Positions 7,475 to 15,230 of a DNA stretch of 34,635 nucleotides are shown one piece after another. The DNA is from Gemmatimonadota bacterium (lineage in GTDB: Bacteria > Gemmatimonadota > Gemmatimonadetes > Longimicrobiales > Gaopeijiaceae). Under the pieces are notes generated by a model. It was not told the origin of the DNA. It did no database searches and worked only from the letters and a program-made list of their open reading frames with translations. Position numbers and translations under genes: made by a program. Position 1 is the stretch's first letter, and each line of letters begins with the position of its first letter. The stretch spans positions 1 to 34,635 of the forward strand of contig SKKH01000210.1 of assembly GCA_007121555.1 (NCBI GenBank), read 5' to 3'.

Positions 7475-8328
7475 CCTTCTTCCTCCTGGCCCGAGTCCGG
7501 ATCCTCCGATGGGAGAGACGAGGGCAGGGCCCTGCCCAGGGGGTCTCCCAATGGATCCACCGTCGCCAGTGACGGGTCCGGATCGGGCACCGCCGGTACG
7601 TCCACGAAGAGCTCCACCAGGACCACGGCGATGGAGAAGGTGAGGAGGACCTCGATCCCCAGGATCAGGGGATACGCCCAGCCCTCGGGGTAGGCCATGA
7701 AGGAGCCGGTCCATGGCATGACGGCGACCCCCACGGCCACGAAGACGGCGACCCCGCTGGCCGCCGCGGCCCTCACCGTCAGGGATCCTGCGGTGGGAGG
7801 GCGGAGGACGCCGGAGACGGCCAGGAGCACGCCCGCGCCGGCCAGGAGAGCCCCGGCCTGGAATGCGCCCCCCGGATCGCTGGATCCCATCCAGGTCAGA
7901 TAGATCGCGGTCAGGAAGGCCACCGGGACGGCCAGGCGGACCAGCGCGTCCAGGACCTCCTGATTCGACATTTCCGAGGGCGCTCGGCCGAACTGCCGGC
8001 TCCCCCGGTCAAGCGACCAGACCGCGGCCATGGCCGTAACCAGGACCGCGACCTCCAGGAGGGTGTCGTAGCTCCGGAAGTTGAGGAGCACACCCGTCAC
8101 GGGATTGGACACACCCGTCTCGGGAAGCCGATGGGCGATGAGATCGGGGATCATCGCGGACCGGGGGGTTCGCTGCATCAGAGCCCATCCCAGGCCGACC
8201 AGCACCAGCGCCGCCACTCCACCCAGGAGACCTCGGAGCCACCCTGGACCATCGCGGGTGCCGTCGTCGGCCAGGAGGGCGTGATCGGCAGCTTCCGACA
8301 GTCGGGGACGGGGGGCGGACTCGCTCAT
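7471..8328 (-). CDS. mrpB: Fused MrpA C-terminal (MbhE-like) and MrpB/MnhB domain subunit
   Basis: The 285-residue membrane protein has two parts. Residues about 30-115 look like the end of MrpA or MbhE (GVSNPVTGVLLNFRSYDTL followed by a helix). Residues about 135-255 are an MnhB domain (VRLAVPVAFLTAIYLTWMG, then SDPGGAFQAGALLAGAGVLL). In archaeal hydrogenase modules these are separate genes (mbhE, mbhF); in classical Mrp the first is part of the large MrpA. The ATG at 8328 overlaps the upstream stop and follows GGAGGGAGGAGA, a strong ribosome site. Confidence 0.85.
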   Translation of the reverse strand: MSESAPRPRLSEAADHALLADDGTRDGPGWLRGLLGGVAALVLVGLGWALMQRTPRSAMIPDLIAHRLPETGVSNPVTGVLLNFRSYDTLLEVAVLVTAMAAVWSLDRGSRQFGRAPSEMSNQEVLDALVRLAVPVAFLTAIYLTWMGSSDPGGAFQAGALLAGAGVLLAVSGVLRPPTAGSLTVRAAAASGVAVFVAVGVAVMPWTGSFMAYPEGWAYPLILGIEVLLTFSIAVVLVELFVDVPAVPDPDPSLATVDPLGDPLGRALPSSLPSEDPDSGQEEEG

Positions 8329-8669
8329 TCTCCTCCCTCCCGGGCTGCCGGATCGACCTCTCCGGGGGTTCGCTCCGCCAGACGCTGGAAGGTGTTCAGG
8401 AGAAGGGCTCCGGTGACCCCTGCCCCGAGGGCCGCCTCCGCCAGGGCCAGGTCCGGTGCGCCCAGGCGGATCCATGCCAGGGAGAGGGTAAGCCCGTAGG
8501 CAATGAAGAGAACGATGGCCTCGAAGAGCTGTCGGGTGTGGAGGATCCGGGCAGCGAGTCCCACCAGCAGGACGATCACCACTACGTCGAAGGCCATGGA
8601 GATGGGCTCGAGCGAACCGGTGCCCAGCGCCATGAAGGCAGAGCCGGTGAAGAGGGACGACGGGGCCAT
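8325..8669 (-). CDS. DUF4040 / MrpA C-terminal-like membrane subunit (MbhD-like)
   Basis: The 114-residue protein has three helices and the DUF4040 signature: RQLFEAIVLFIAYGLTLSLA followed by LGAPDLALAEAALGAGVTGALLL. This domain is the penultimate part of canonical MrpA and a separate subunit (MbhD) in archaeal hydrogenase clusters. The conserved Glu in LAEAALG is present. The start at 8669 overlaps the mrpG stop (TGATG). An internal ATG at 8597 is possible and would remove a short non-conserved N-terminus. Confidence 0.87.
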   Translation of the reverse strand: MAPSSLFTGSAFMALGTGSLEPISMAFDVVVIVLLVGLAARILHTRQLFEAIVLFIAYGLTLSLAWIRLGAPDLALAEAALGAGVTGALLLNTFQRLAERTPGEVDPAAREGGE

Positions 8670-9010
8670 CAGGACGCGGCCTGATGTTCGGCTTCGCCGC
8701 TCTTCGGGCCTCCCCTGAGGGGCTCGACCCCGGACCGAAGCGAGGCGTCAGCCAGAAGGTGGCATACGGTGGCCGCTGCCATGAGAGCCAGAAACCAGAT
8801 GACCAGGAGGAGAATTCGCGTGGGCCACGTTCCCACCTGGAAGGTCAGACCCAGGACGATGAGGCCCAGCCCGAGGGTGTCGGCCTTGGTCAGGGCGTGA
8901 AGCCGGCAATAGACATCGGGAAAGCGGAGGAGTCCCACGGTCCCAGCCAGGAAGAAGAACGCCCCGGCCAGGACCAGGATCACGGTGGCACCGTCGGCCA
9001 GTGCGCTCAT
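8669..9010 (-). CDS. mrpG: Na+/H+ antiporter subunit G (MrpG)
   Basis: The 113-residue protein has three hydrophobic segments and the classical MrpG motif: GTVGLLRFPDVYCRLHALTK followed by ADTLGLGL. I place the start at 9010 rather than 9055. The protein then begins MSALADGATVILVLAG as family members do, and the longer form would overlap mrpF by 29 nt with a non-conserved N-terminus. The C-terminus is a hydrophilic tail. It lies between mrpF and the DUF4040 gene in one transcript. Confidence 0.88.
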   Translation of the reverse strand: MSALADGATVILVLAGAFFFLAGTVGLLRFPDVYCRLHALTKADTLGLGLIVLGLTFQVGTWPTRILLLVIWFLALMAAATVCHLLADASLRSGVEPLRGGPKSGEAEHQAAS

Positions 9011-9026
9011 TCCCACGCCGAGCAGC

Positions 9027-9323
9027 TCACCCTCCAAGGTCCACCTCCTCTTCACCCGGAGAACCCGCCTTCCGGACCCACCCCCGCTTCACGAAGGCCA
9101 CCGAGATGACCACGGCCAGAAGAGCGAAGATCAGGGCGATGTCTCGCAGAGCGGGCTCGCCGGCGGCCTGAGAGAGGAGGAGGACGATGGCGACGCCTGT
9201 GGTTCCGAAGAGCTGGGCGGCAAGCATCCGGTCGGCCTGGGTGGGGCCTCGCACCACCCGAATCAACCCGGCCGCCACGTTCAGGAGGAGGAAGAGGGCG
9301 ACCCCCGTGAGGAAGGCACTCAT
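9027..9323 (-). CDS. mrpF: Na+/H+ antiporter subunit F (MrpF)
   Basis: This 98-residue, three-helix protein has the MrpF signature RVVRGPTQADRMLAAQLFGT and a short charged C-terminal tail. The ATG at 9323 overlaps the mrpE stop (ATGA), indicating translational coupling. MrpF is a small structural subunit of the cytoplasmic-membrane antiporter. Confidence 0.9.
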   Translation of the reverse strand: MSAFLTGVALFLLLNVAAGLIRVVRGPTQADRMLAAQLFGTTGVAIVLLLSQAAGEPALRDIALIFALLAVVISVAFVKRGWVRKAGSPGEEEVDLGG

Positions 9324-9820
9324 GGGGAGTTCACCTCAGGTCCCTCGCCCGACGTCATGATTCCGAAAACCCGGCCGGCCCGGGTCTCCAGCTCGGCGAG
9401 TCGCTCGGCGGTGTCCGGTTCGGAGGCCAGGAGATGCACCGTGAGGAGCGGCCCCTCGAGCTGGGCGCTGAAGGTGCCCGGGAGGAGGCTGATGGAGTTC
9501 ACGAAGAGGCTGCGGGCAGGGCCCACCGGGAGGCGGACTTCATACTCCAGAAGGTCCGGACTCAGGGGAAGCGAGGGGGAGAGGGCCCTGCGGCTGACAT
9601 CGATTCCGCCGGCCACGCCCTCACGCACGACGAAGGGGAGAAATCCGACGATCCCGGTCACTCGGAGTCGTGGACTGGATCGCTGGGCCAGGGAGGCCAG
9701 GATCGCGGTGGCCCCGGCTACCCCCAGGAGGGCCGCATACCACCCCTCGAATCCCCCACCCACCAGGATCCACCAGAGCCCGGAGAAGGCGACGAACCAG
9801 AGCAGGGGACGTAGCGACAT
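9320..9820 (-). CDS. mrpE: Na+/H+ antiporter subunit E (MrpE)
   Basis: The 166-residue protein has two N-terminal membrane segments (about 5-22 and 26-44), then a soluble domain with SRRALSPSLPLSPD, VGPARSLFVNSISLLPGT and TVHLLASE, which are typical of MrpE. It is the first gene of the nine-gene antiporter operon running to 2169. No strong Shine-Dalgarno precedes the ATG at 9820, unlike the rest of the operon. The 112-bp gap to the protease gene upstream contains a CCAAAC/GTTTGG dyad that could be an operator. Confidence 0.9.
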   Translation of the reverse strand: MSLRPLLWFVAFSGLWWILVGGGFEGWYAALLGVAGATAILASLAQRSSPRLRVTGIVGFLPFVVREGVAGGIDVSRRALSPSLPLSPDLLEYEVRLPVGPARSLFVNSISLLPGTFSAQLEGPLLTVHLLASEPDTAERLAELETRAGRVFGIMTSGEGPEVNSP

Positions 9821-9863
9821 GGCGCGGGCGGAACAGGGGTGGGAGAGGGACAGCCGGTCGGTA

Positions 9864-9877
9864 CCAAACCTGTTTGG
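9864..9877. promoter_or_regulatory. Dyad upstream of the antiporter operon
   Basis: The perfect inverted repeat CCAAAC-CT-GTTTGG is embedded in flanking GGT and ACC that nearly extend it. It lies 44 bp upstream of mrpE and downstream of the protease stop. It could be an operator or part of a weak terminator. No good -10/-35 pair was found next to it. Confidence 0.35.
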
Positions 9878-9932
9878 ACCCTGCTTGTTCCGGTTCGGGC
9901 CCTTTCGGGCGCATCAAGGTCCTGAGGCCGGG

Positions 9933-12900
9933 TCAGTTCTCGCCCACCAAGCGGAGGAGTTCCTGGACCGCTCGCTCGAGCTGCGGATCGTCTCCCCTCG
10001 TCTCGGCCTCCGGGGGGTTCGGGACCCGGATGTCGGGCTCGGTCTGCCAGTTCTCCAGGAAACGTCCGGTGTTCGTGTCCTTCACCCCCCGGCCGGGCAC
10101 TCCCCAACGAAGTCCATCCAGGAGGACCTGGCCTCCGCCGAAGGTGCAGGTGCCCGGCACCGGCATCCCGATCAGGGGACCGATCCCCATGGTCTGGTAG
10201 GCCCAGGCGAAGCAGTGGCCATCGGAGTAGTTCGCCTCGTTCGCCAGCGTCACGCTGGGGCGGGTCCACCGGAAGTTGGGTTCGAAGCCGCTGCTCCGAT
10301 CGTCGGTGGTATAGTCGAAGAAACGGGTTCCACTCAGGAACATCTCCAGGTCGGCCACCAGGTCGCCCCCGGTATTGAACCGGGTGTCCACGACAAGGCC
10401 TTCGGCGTGAGCGTGCCGCCCCATGACCTCTTCGAATGTGGAGCGGTAGGCGGTGTCGTTCATCCCGGGAATGTGAACGTATCCCAACCGACCTTCGCTC
10501 AGGAGCTCCACCTCCGCCCGGTTCCGCTCCACCCATCGGCGATAGCGGAGAGGCCTTTCCTCAGCCAGGGTGATGGGTTTCGCGACCACCTCCCGGCGCT
10601 CTTCCCCGTTCCGGATCCGGAGGAGCACGTTCCGATCGGCCTTCCGGTTGAGGAAGCGGGCCGGGTCCTCTCCTTCCAGCTCCTCTCCGTCTATCGCTTC
10701 GATGACGGTTCCGGTCTCGATTCCGATCCCGGCGCGATCCAGGGGACCCCCGGTGAGGACCTCCGTGACCCGGATCCCTCCGTCCGTTTCGGACTGGTCG
10801 TAGTAGATCCCCAGGGAGCTGGTGGAGTCGTCGGTGTCCTCGGAGGATGTCCAACGGGCCCCGCTGTGGCTCACGTTGAGTTCGCCCAGCATCTCGCTGA
10901 GGAGCTCCGCGAACTCCTGGGGGGTGCGGATGTGGGGGAGAAACCGTTCGTGGGCCTCCCGGGCGGCCTCCCAGTCGGTGCCGTGGAAGCTCTGGGTGTA
11001 GAAGGTGTCGCGGGTGCGTCGCCAGACCTGGTCGAACATGGCGGCCCGCTCGGCCGTGGCGCTCACCTGCATCTCGCCCTGCACCGGTACGGTGTGGCGC
11101 GTGCCCGGGCCGGGCTCGAAGGTGGAGATTCGACCATCCGCCAGGATGAAGATCTTCGCGTTCTCGCCGTCCCACATCATTCGGGCGGAGGTGGCATTGA
11201 GTTCGGCTATCTGGCGGGTCTCCCGGGTCCGGATCGAGGTGGACCAGAGGTTCAGACCCCGCTCGAAGCGGGCCAGGTAGTATAGAGTCTCGCCGTCGTC
11301 GCTGAGGAGGGCGTCACTCATGGACGAAGAGTGGATGGTGAGGCGGGTGCGTCGATCCGGGGCTCCGTCGAAATCGAGTTCGAGGAGGGGCTCATCCCGG
11401 GAGGCCTCGTCGATGTCATCGCCCTCCCCGGTGGCTTCCTCCTCCTCTTCCCGGAGGAGCGAGATCTCCTCCTCGGAGAGCCGGAAGCGATCCCACGCCT
11501 CCTGGTCGAAGAACATGGCGTAGGCGTCCATCTCGGTGGCCCCGGTCTTGGCGAGGGCCCGGAGCCCGTCCCGGTTCGAGCGCCAGAGCATGCCCTTTCC
11601 TCCCAGGATCCAGGTGGGCCACACGTCCTGGAACCCGCTTTGGGTCAGGTTCAGGACCTCGCCGCTCCCGTCGGTCCGCACCACGCCGATCTCCCGGGGG
11701 GCCAGCCCGGGCACGGCGTAGGTGAAGAGGATCCATTGGCCGTCCGGGCTCCACTCGAACTGATGGGTGGGCCCCGTCGAGAAGATGTGCTCCTCGGTGA
11801 GCAGGGTGGTCACCTCTCCCGAATTCCGGTCCAGGACCCGGAGGCGGTTCAGCTCCTCGATGAAGGCGATCCGCTCGCCGTCCGGACTGTAGCGGGGCTG
11901 GAAGTTCTGCCGGTCGTTGACGACGACCGGCGTCTCCTCGATCAGGGTCGAAGAGAAGAAGTATCGCTCGGCCTCACGGGTGCGACGGGCCTCGTAGATG
12001 CCCCAGCGGCCGTCTCGCTCCGACGCGTAGATGAGACCGTCGCCGTCGGGCGAAAACTCCACGCCCACCTCCCGGTCCGGGGTGGTGGTGATCCGCTTCG
12101 TGGTTCCGGCCTCCACGCTGGCTACGAAAACGTCTCCCCGGAAGGTGAAGGCCACCTCGGTCCCGTCGGGTGAGACATCCAGCTCGTCGGCACCTCCGGC
12201 CACCGGGATCACCCGCTCATCGTTGGTACGGCGGTCGGTGGCGACGGTGATTCTCAGGGTTCGGGGCTCCTCCTTCGCCGGGGCCAACGTGTGGATCCGT
12301 CCGTCATGCCCGAAGCTCAGGGTCCCGTCGTCGGCGGCGGAGAGAAAGCGAACCGGCGCTCCGTCGAGAAAGGTGATCTGGCGTCGTTCCCCGGTCTCGA
12401 GCTCCAGTCGGTGCACATTGAAGCTGCCGCTCTCCTCGCTCAGATACACTGCGGCCCGGTCGTCGTCCACCAGCACAGGGTGGCGGTTCTCCCACTCGTC
12501 ATTGGTGAGCTGCCGGTGCACTCCGGTAGAAGGGTGGTACTGCCAGAGATCCCGAGTGATGGCTGAACGCTGGTATTTCCGCCAGGGATCCTCACCCCCC
12601 TTCCGGTCGTGGTACAGGAGGAAGGAACCGTCGTGGGCCATCACCACTTCCTCTGCGGGGCTGGCCAGAAGCTGGATCGGGCGCCCTCCCTCGACGGACA
12701 CCTGGTAGAGCTCGGGCTGGGAGGGGGTGGGGTAGCCCCGATGTTCGGCGTCGTTGAGCCGGGCCGCGCCGAAGACCACGTGCGCTCCGTCGGGCGTGAA
12801 GGCGTACGGGAACTCGTCCGAGGAGTGCCAGGTGAGTCGCCGGGCCTCACCCCCTTCGGCAGGCATGAGGAAGACGTTGAAGTTCCCGTACCGATGGCTG

Positions 12901-13226
12901 GCGAAGGCGATGTGCCGGCCATCGGGGCTCCAGACCGGCATGAAGTCGTGGCCCGTGTGGGTCGTGAGGGGCACGGCCTCGCCTCCGTCGACGGACACCC
13001 GGTACAGGTCACCCCGGTAGGTGAAGGCGATCGTTCGGCCATCGGGAGAGATGGCGGGATAGCGGAGCCATTCGGCCTCCGCGACGGCTGATTCTGACTC
13101 TGCAGCCTCGCCCCCGGAAGGCGGGGCCTGGGCTGGCAGGCCCCGGGGGCCCTGGCCTATGGAGATGAGGGCTGCCAGGGTCAGCAGGACCGACGCCATG
13201 GAGCCGGATGTGTGAGCGAAGCGCAT
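9933..13226 (-). CDS. Secreted tricorn-like S41 protease with beta-propeller and PDZ domain
   Basis: The product is about 1097 residues, close to archaeal tricorn (1071). It has a signal peptide (about 1-34, ending LPAQA) and an N-terminal PD40/WD-type beta-propeller region with repeated SPDG blades (ISPDGRTIAF, WSPDGRHIAF, SPDGERIAF). A charged linker follows, then the S41 core helices, a PDZ domain (about residues 805-870) and the catalytic domain. The tricorn catalytic set is readable: Ser786-His787 (NVSHSGARW), nucleophile Ser1001 (ANYSDGHCFAW) and Glu1058 (RFLENW). The signal peptide points to periplasmic or surface action on peptides, whereas archaeal tricorn is cytosolic. The start at 13226 fits the signal peptide but lacks a clear ribosome site; 13199 is an alternative. 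Confidence 0.88.
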   Translation of the reverse strand: MRFAHTSGSMASVLLTLAALISIGQGPRGLPAQAPPSGGEAAESESAVAEAEWLRYPAISPDGRTIAFTYRGDLYRVSVDGGEAVPLTTHTGHDFMPVWSPDGRHIAFASHRYGNFNVFLMPAEGGEARRLTWHSSDEFPYAFTPDGAHVVFGAARLNDAEHRGYPTPSQPELYQVSVEGGRPIQLLASPAEEVVMAHDGSFLLYHDRKGGEDPWRKYQRSAITRDLWQYHPSTGVHRQLTNDEWENRHPVLVDDDRAAVYLSEESGSFNVHRLELETGERRQITFLDGAPVRFLSAADDGTLSFGHDGRIHTLAPAKEEPRTLRITVATDRRTNDERVIPVAGGADELDVSPDGTEVAFTFRGDVFVASVEAGTTKRITTTPDREVGVEFSPDGDGLIYASERDGRWGIYEARRTREAERYFFSSTLIEETPVVVNDRQNFQPRYSPDGERIAFIEELNRLRVLDRNSGEVTTLLTEEHIFSTGPTHQFEWSPDGQWILFTYAVPGLAPREIGVVRTDGSGEVLNLTQSGFQDVWPTWILGGKGMLWRSNRDGLRALAKTGATEMDAYAMFFDQEAWDRFRLSEEEISLLREEEEEATGEGDDIDEASRDEPLLELDFDGAPDRRTRLTIHSSSMSDALLSDDGETLYYLARFERGLNLWSTSIRTRETRQIAELNATSARMMWDGENAKIFILADGRISTFEPGPGTRHTVPVQGEMQVSATAERAAMFDQVWRRTRDTFYTQSFHGTDWEAAREAHERFLPHIRTPQEFAELLSEMLGELNVSHSGARWTSSEDTDDSTSSLGIYYDQSETDGGIRVTEVLTGGPLDRAGIGIETGTVIEAIDGEELEGEDPARFLNRKADRNVLLRIRNGEERREVVAKPITLAEERPLRYRRWVERNRAEVELLSEGRLGYVHIPGMNDTAYRSTFEEVMGRHAHAEGLVVDTRFNTGGDLVADLEMFLSGTRFFDYTTDDRSSGFEPNFRWTRPSVTLANEANYSDGHCFAWAYQTMGIGPLIGMPVPGTCTFGGGQVLLDGLRWGVPGRGVKDTNTGRFLENWQTEPDIRVPNPPEAETRGDDPQLERAVQELLRLVGEN

Positions 13227-13338
13227 GGATGGTGGAGGCCGAAGGGACGAGGCGGTGTTGGGAAGCGGAGCCCACGAGTGCCGGGTGAATCTTCCTCGGG
13301 CGACGAGATCCGGCAAGCGGACCTGATGACCTGGGGCC

Positions 13339-13977
13339 CTACCGTCCGTATCCACGAAACTGCTCGTGGACCTGCGCCATCTGTTCCTCGGTGAGGAGGA
13401 CGGGGTCGCCCGCCTGCAGTGCGGTCAGGTACTGGTGCGCCAGCGTCTCAATCTCGACGCCCAGCTCCAGCGCCGCCCCAGGGTCGGGGCCCAGGGCCAG
13501 GATTCCGTGGTTCGCCAGGAGGCAGGCCGTGCGACCCTCCAGCGCGTCCAGGGCGAGATGGGCCAGCTCTGCGGTGCCGAAGGGAGCGTATCCGGAGCAC
13601 CGGATCGAGTTGCCCCCGGCCAGCGCCACCATGTAATGGAAGGGAGGGATCTCACGGTGGAGGCAGGCCAGTGCCGTGGCATGCACGGGATGGGCGTGCA
13701 CCACGGCCCCCACCTCGGGGCGGGCGGCGAGGATCCCGGTGTGCATGCGCCATTCGGTGGAGGGACGGGCCGAACCCTCCCGGAGCACCTCTCCCGACGG
13801 GGACAGGAGCGGAAGGTCGTCCGGGGCCAGCTCGTGGTAGGGAACGGCCGAGGGGGTGATGAGGATCCCCTCCTCGGTCCGGGCGCTCACGTTCCCCGAC
13901 CGACCCGCATTGAGTCCTGCCGCGTTCATGGCCCGGGCTGCCTCCACCACGGCCGTTCGCATCGCCGAAGCGTTCAT
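13339..13977 (-). CDS. FucA-like class II aldolase, probable 5-deoxy/methylthioribulose-1-phosphate aldolase
   Basis: The 212-residue protein has all class II aldolase hallmarks: GRSGNVSAR (about 25-33), the acid Glu75 in PSTEWRMHT, the metal ligands His94 and His96 in VVHAHPVHA, and His157 in NHGI. These correspond to E73, H92, H94 and H155 of E. coli fuculose-1-phosphate aldolase with a constant offset of two. Its start overlaps the mtnA stop (ATGA), so it should act on the product of MtnA. By position it is either the dehydratase MtnB or an aldolase giving DHAP plus (methylthio)acetaldehyde, as in the DHAP shunt. FucA-like length and numbering, and the absence of mtnC, mtnD or mtnK here, favour the aldolase. 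Confidence 0.82.
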   Translation of the reverse strand: MNASAMRTAVVEAARAMNAAGLNAGRSGNVSARTEEGILITPSAVPYHELAPDDLPLLSPSGEVLREGSARPSTEWRMHTGILAARPEVGAVVHAHPVHATALACLHREIPPFHYMVALAGGNSIRCSGYAPFGTAELAHLALDALEGRTACLLANHGILALGPDPGAALELGVEIETLAHQYLTALQAGDPVLLTEEQMAQVHEQFRGYGR

Positions 13978-15083
13978 GCACGTCGCGACCTGACCGTGGC
14001 CCTGGACCACGGGAGGGAGTTCAGTCCCGCGGGCGACGCCGGCACCAATCCCTCCTGGGTGATGAGGCCGGTAACGAGTCGAGCCGGAGTCAGATCCAAG
14101 GCGGGATTGGCGGCCCGGGTCCCGGGGGGCGTCAACTCGACCAGGGCCACCTCTCCATCTGCGGTACGCCCCCGGACATGGGTCACCTCGTCGGGGTTTC
14201 GCTCCTCGATGGGGATCGCCCCTCCGTCGGCCAGAGTGCGGTCGATGGTGGAGAGGGGCGCGGCCACGTAGATGGGAACCCCGTTGTCCCTGGCCGCCAG
14301 GGCCTTGGGGTAGGTCCCGATCTTGTTGGCCACATCTCCGTTGGCCGCCACCCGGTCGGCCCCGACGATGCAGAGGTCCACCCGGCCCTGGGCCATGAGG
14401 TACGACCCGGCGGAGTCCACGAGGACGGTGTGCGCGATCCCAGCCCGGCCCAGCTCCCAGGCGGTGAGGGCGGCCCCCTGGTTCCGGGGCCGGGTCTCGC
14501 TCACCCAGACGTGGAGCTCCACCCCCTCCTCATGGGCCAGGTAGAGGGGAGCGGTGGCGGTCCCCAGGTCGACGGTGGCGAGCCGGCCGGCATTGCAGTG
14601 GGTGAGCACCTGGACGGGACCCTCCCCTCCGTTCGATGCCGCGTTCCGAAGCAGGGTCAGGCCCTCCTCTCCGATCCGCCGGTTCACCTCCACGTCGGCT
14701 TCGGCCAGCCGTGCGGCCTCACCGTAGGCCGCGCGGGCTCGCTCCTCCGGCGGGAGGGGGAGGGTGACGGCGGTGACCCGGTCCACCGCCCAACGCAGAT
14801 TCACCGCAGTGGGGCGGGTGGCCAGGAGCGTCCGGCGGGCCGTATCCAGCGCCTCGTCGCCCGGATCCCGCCGAAGGCTCAGGGCCAGCCCGTACGCTGC
14901 GGTCACTCCGATGAGAGGTGCGCCGCGAACCTGCATCCTGGAGATGGCTGCGGCTGTCTCCTCGAGGGTGGTGAGCCGGGACGTTTCGAAGGCCTCGGGC
15001 AGTCGGGTCTGATCGATGATCCCCACGGACCATCCGTCGCTCTCCAGCCAGATGCTCCGGTGCTCCGTATCTCCTGAACGCAT
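13974..15083 (-). CDS. mtnA: S-methyl-5-thioribose-1-phosphate isomerase
   Basis: The 369-residue enzyme of the eIF2B-like/MtnA family converts methylthioribose-1-phosphate (or 5-deoxyribose-1-phosphate) to the ribulose form. Visible motifs are MQVRGAPLIGVTAAYGLAL (50-68), NLRWAVDR, THCNAGRLAT with Cys163, ETRPRNQGAALTA, GADRVAANGD with Asp243, and NKIGTYPKAL. Cys163 and Asp243 correspond to the catalytic C160/D240 of the B. subtilis enzyme. The ATG at 15083 is preferred over 15098 because GAGGGG lies 7 nt upstream. It leads a two-gene operon with the aldolase and diverges from the phosphorylase-deaminase-cupin arm. Confidence 0.93.
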   Translation of the reverse strand: MRSGDTEHRSIWLESDGWSVGIIDQTRLPEAFETSRLTTLEETAAAISRMQVRGAPLIGVTAAYGLALSLRRDPGDEALDTARRTLLATRPTAVNLRWAVDRVTAVTLPLPPEERARAAYGEAARLAEADVEVNRRIGEEGLTLLRNAASNGGEGPVQVLTHCNAGRLATVDLGTATAPLYLAHEEGVELHVWVSETRPRNQGAALTAWELGRAGIAHTVLVDSAGSYLMAQGRVDLCIVGADRVAANGDVANKIGTYPKALAARDNGVPIYVAAPLSTIDRTLADGGAIPIEERNPDEVTHVRGRTADGEVALVELTPPGTRAANPALDLTPARLVTGLITQEGLVPASPAGLNSLPWSRATVRSRRA

Positions 15084-15144
15084 CTTCTCACCCCTCATCC
15101 ATGAAGAGGGCAACAACGTCGGGGGGAGGCGGGTACCCGGTCCC

Positions 15145-15183
15145 AACCCGCTGGGTTTCGCCCTGGTGTGGTGAGTGTGGTGA
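15145..15183. promoter_or_regulatory. Dyad and tandem repeat in the divergent salvage-gene intergenic region
   Basis: The 147-bp gap between mtnA and the phosphorylase holds the inverted repeat AACCC-GCT-GGGTT (15145-15157). Nearby are two tandem copies of GTGTGGTGA (15166-15174 and 15175-15183). These are plausible binding sites for a shared regulator of both arms. No confident -10/-35 pair was found. Confidence 0.3.
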
Positions 15184-15230
15184 GTCAGAGATCCGACGAC
15201 GGGGGACTCGATCCAGTTGGAGGCGGCCGA

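Noticed and set aside
8985-11285. 766-codon open frame on the plus strand
   Set aside because: It lies antisense to mrpE, mrpF and the protease C-terminus, and its translation shows no domain and reflects high-GC codon structure on the other strand.
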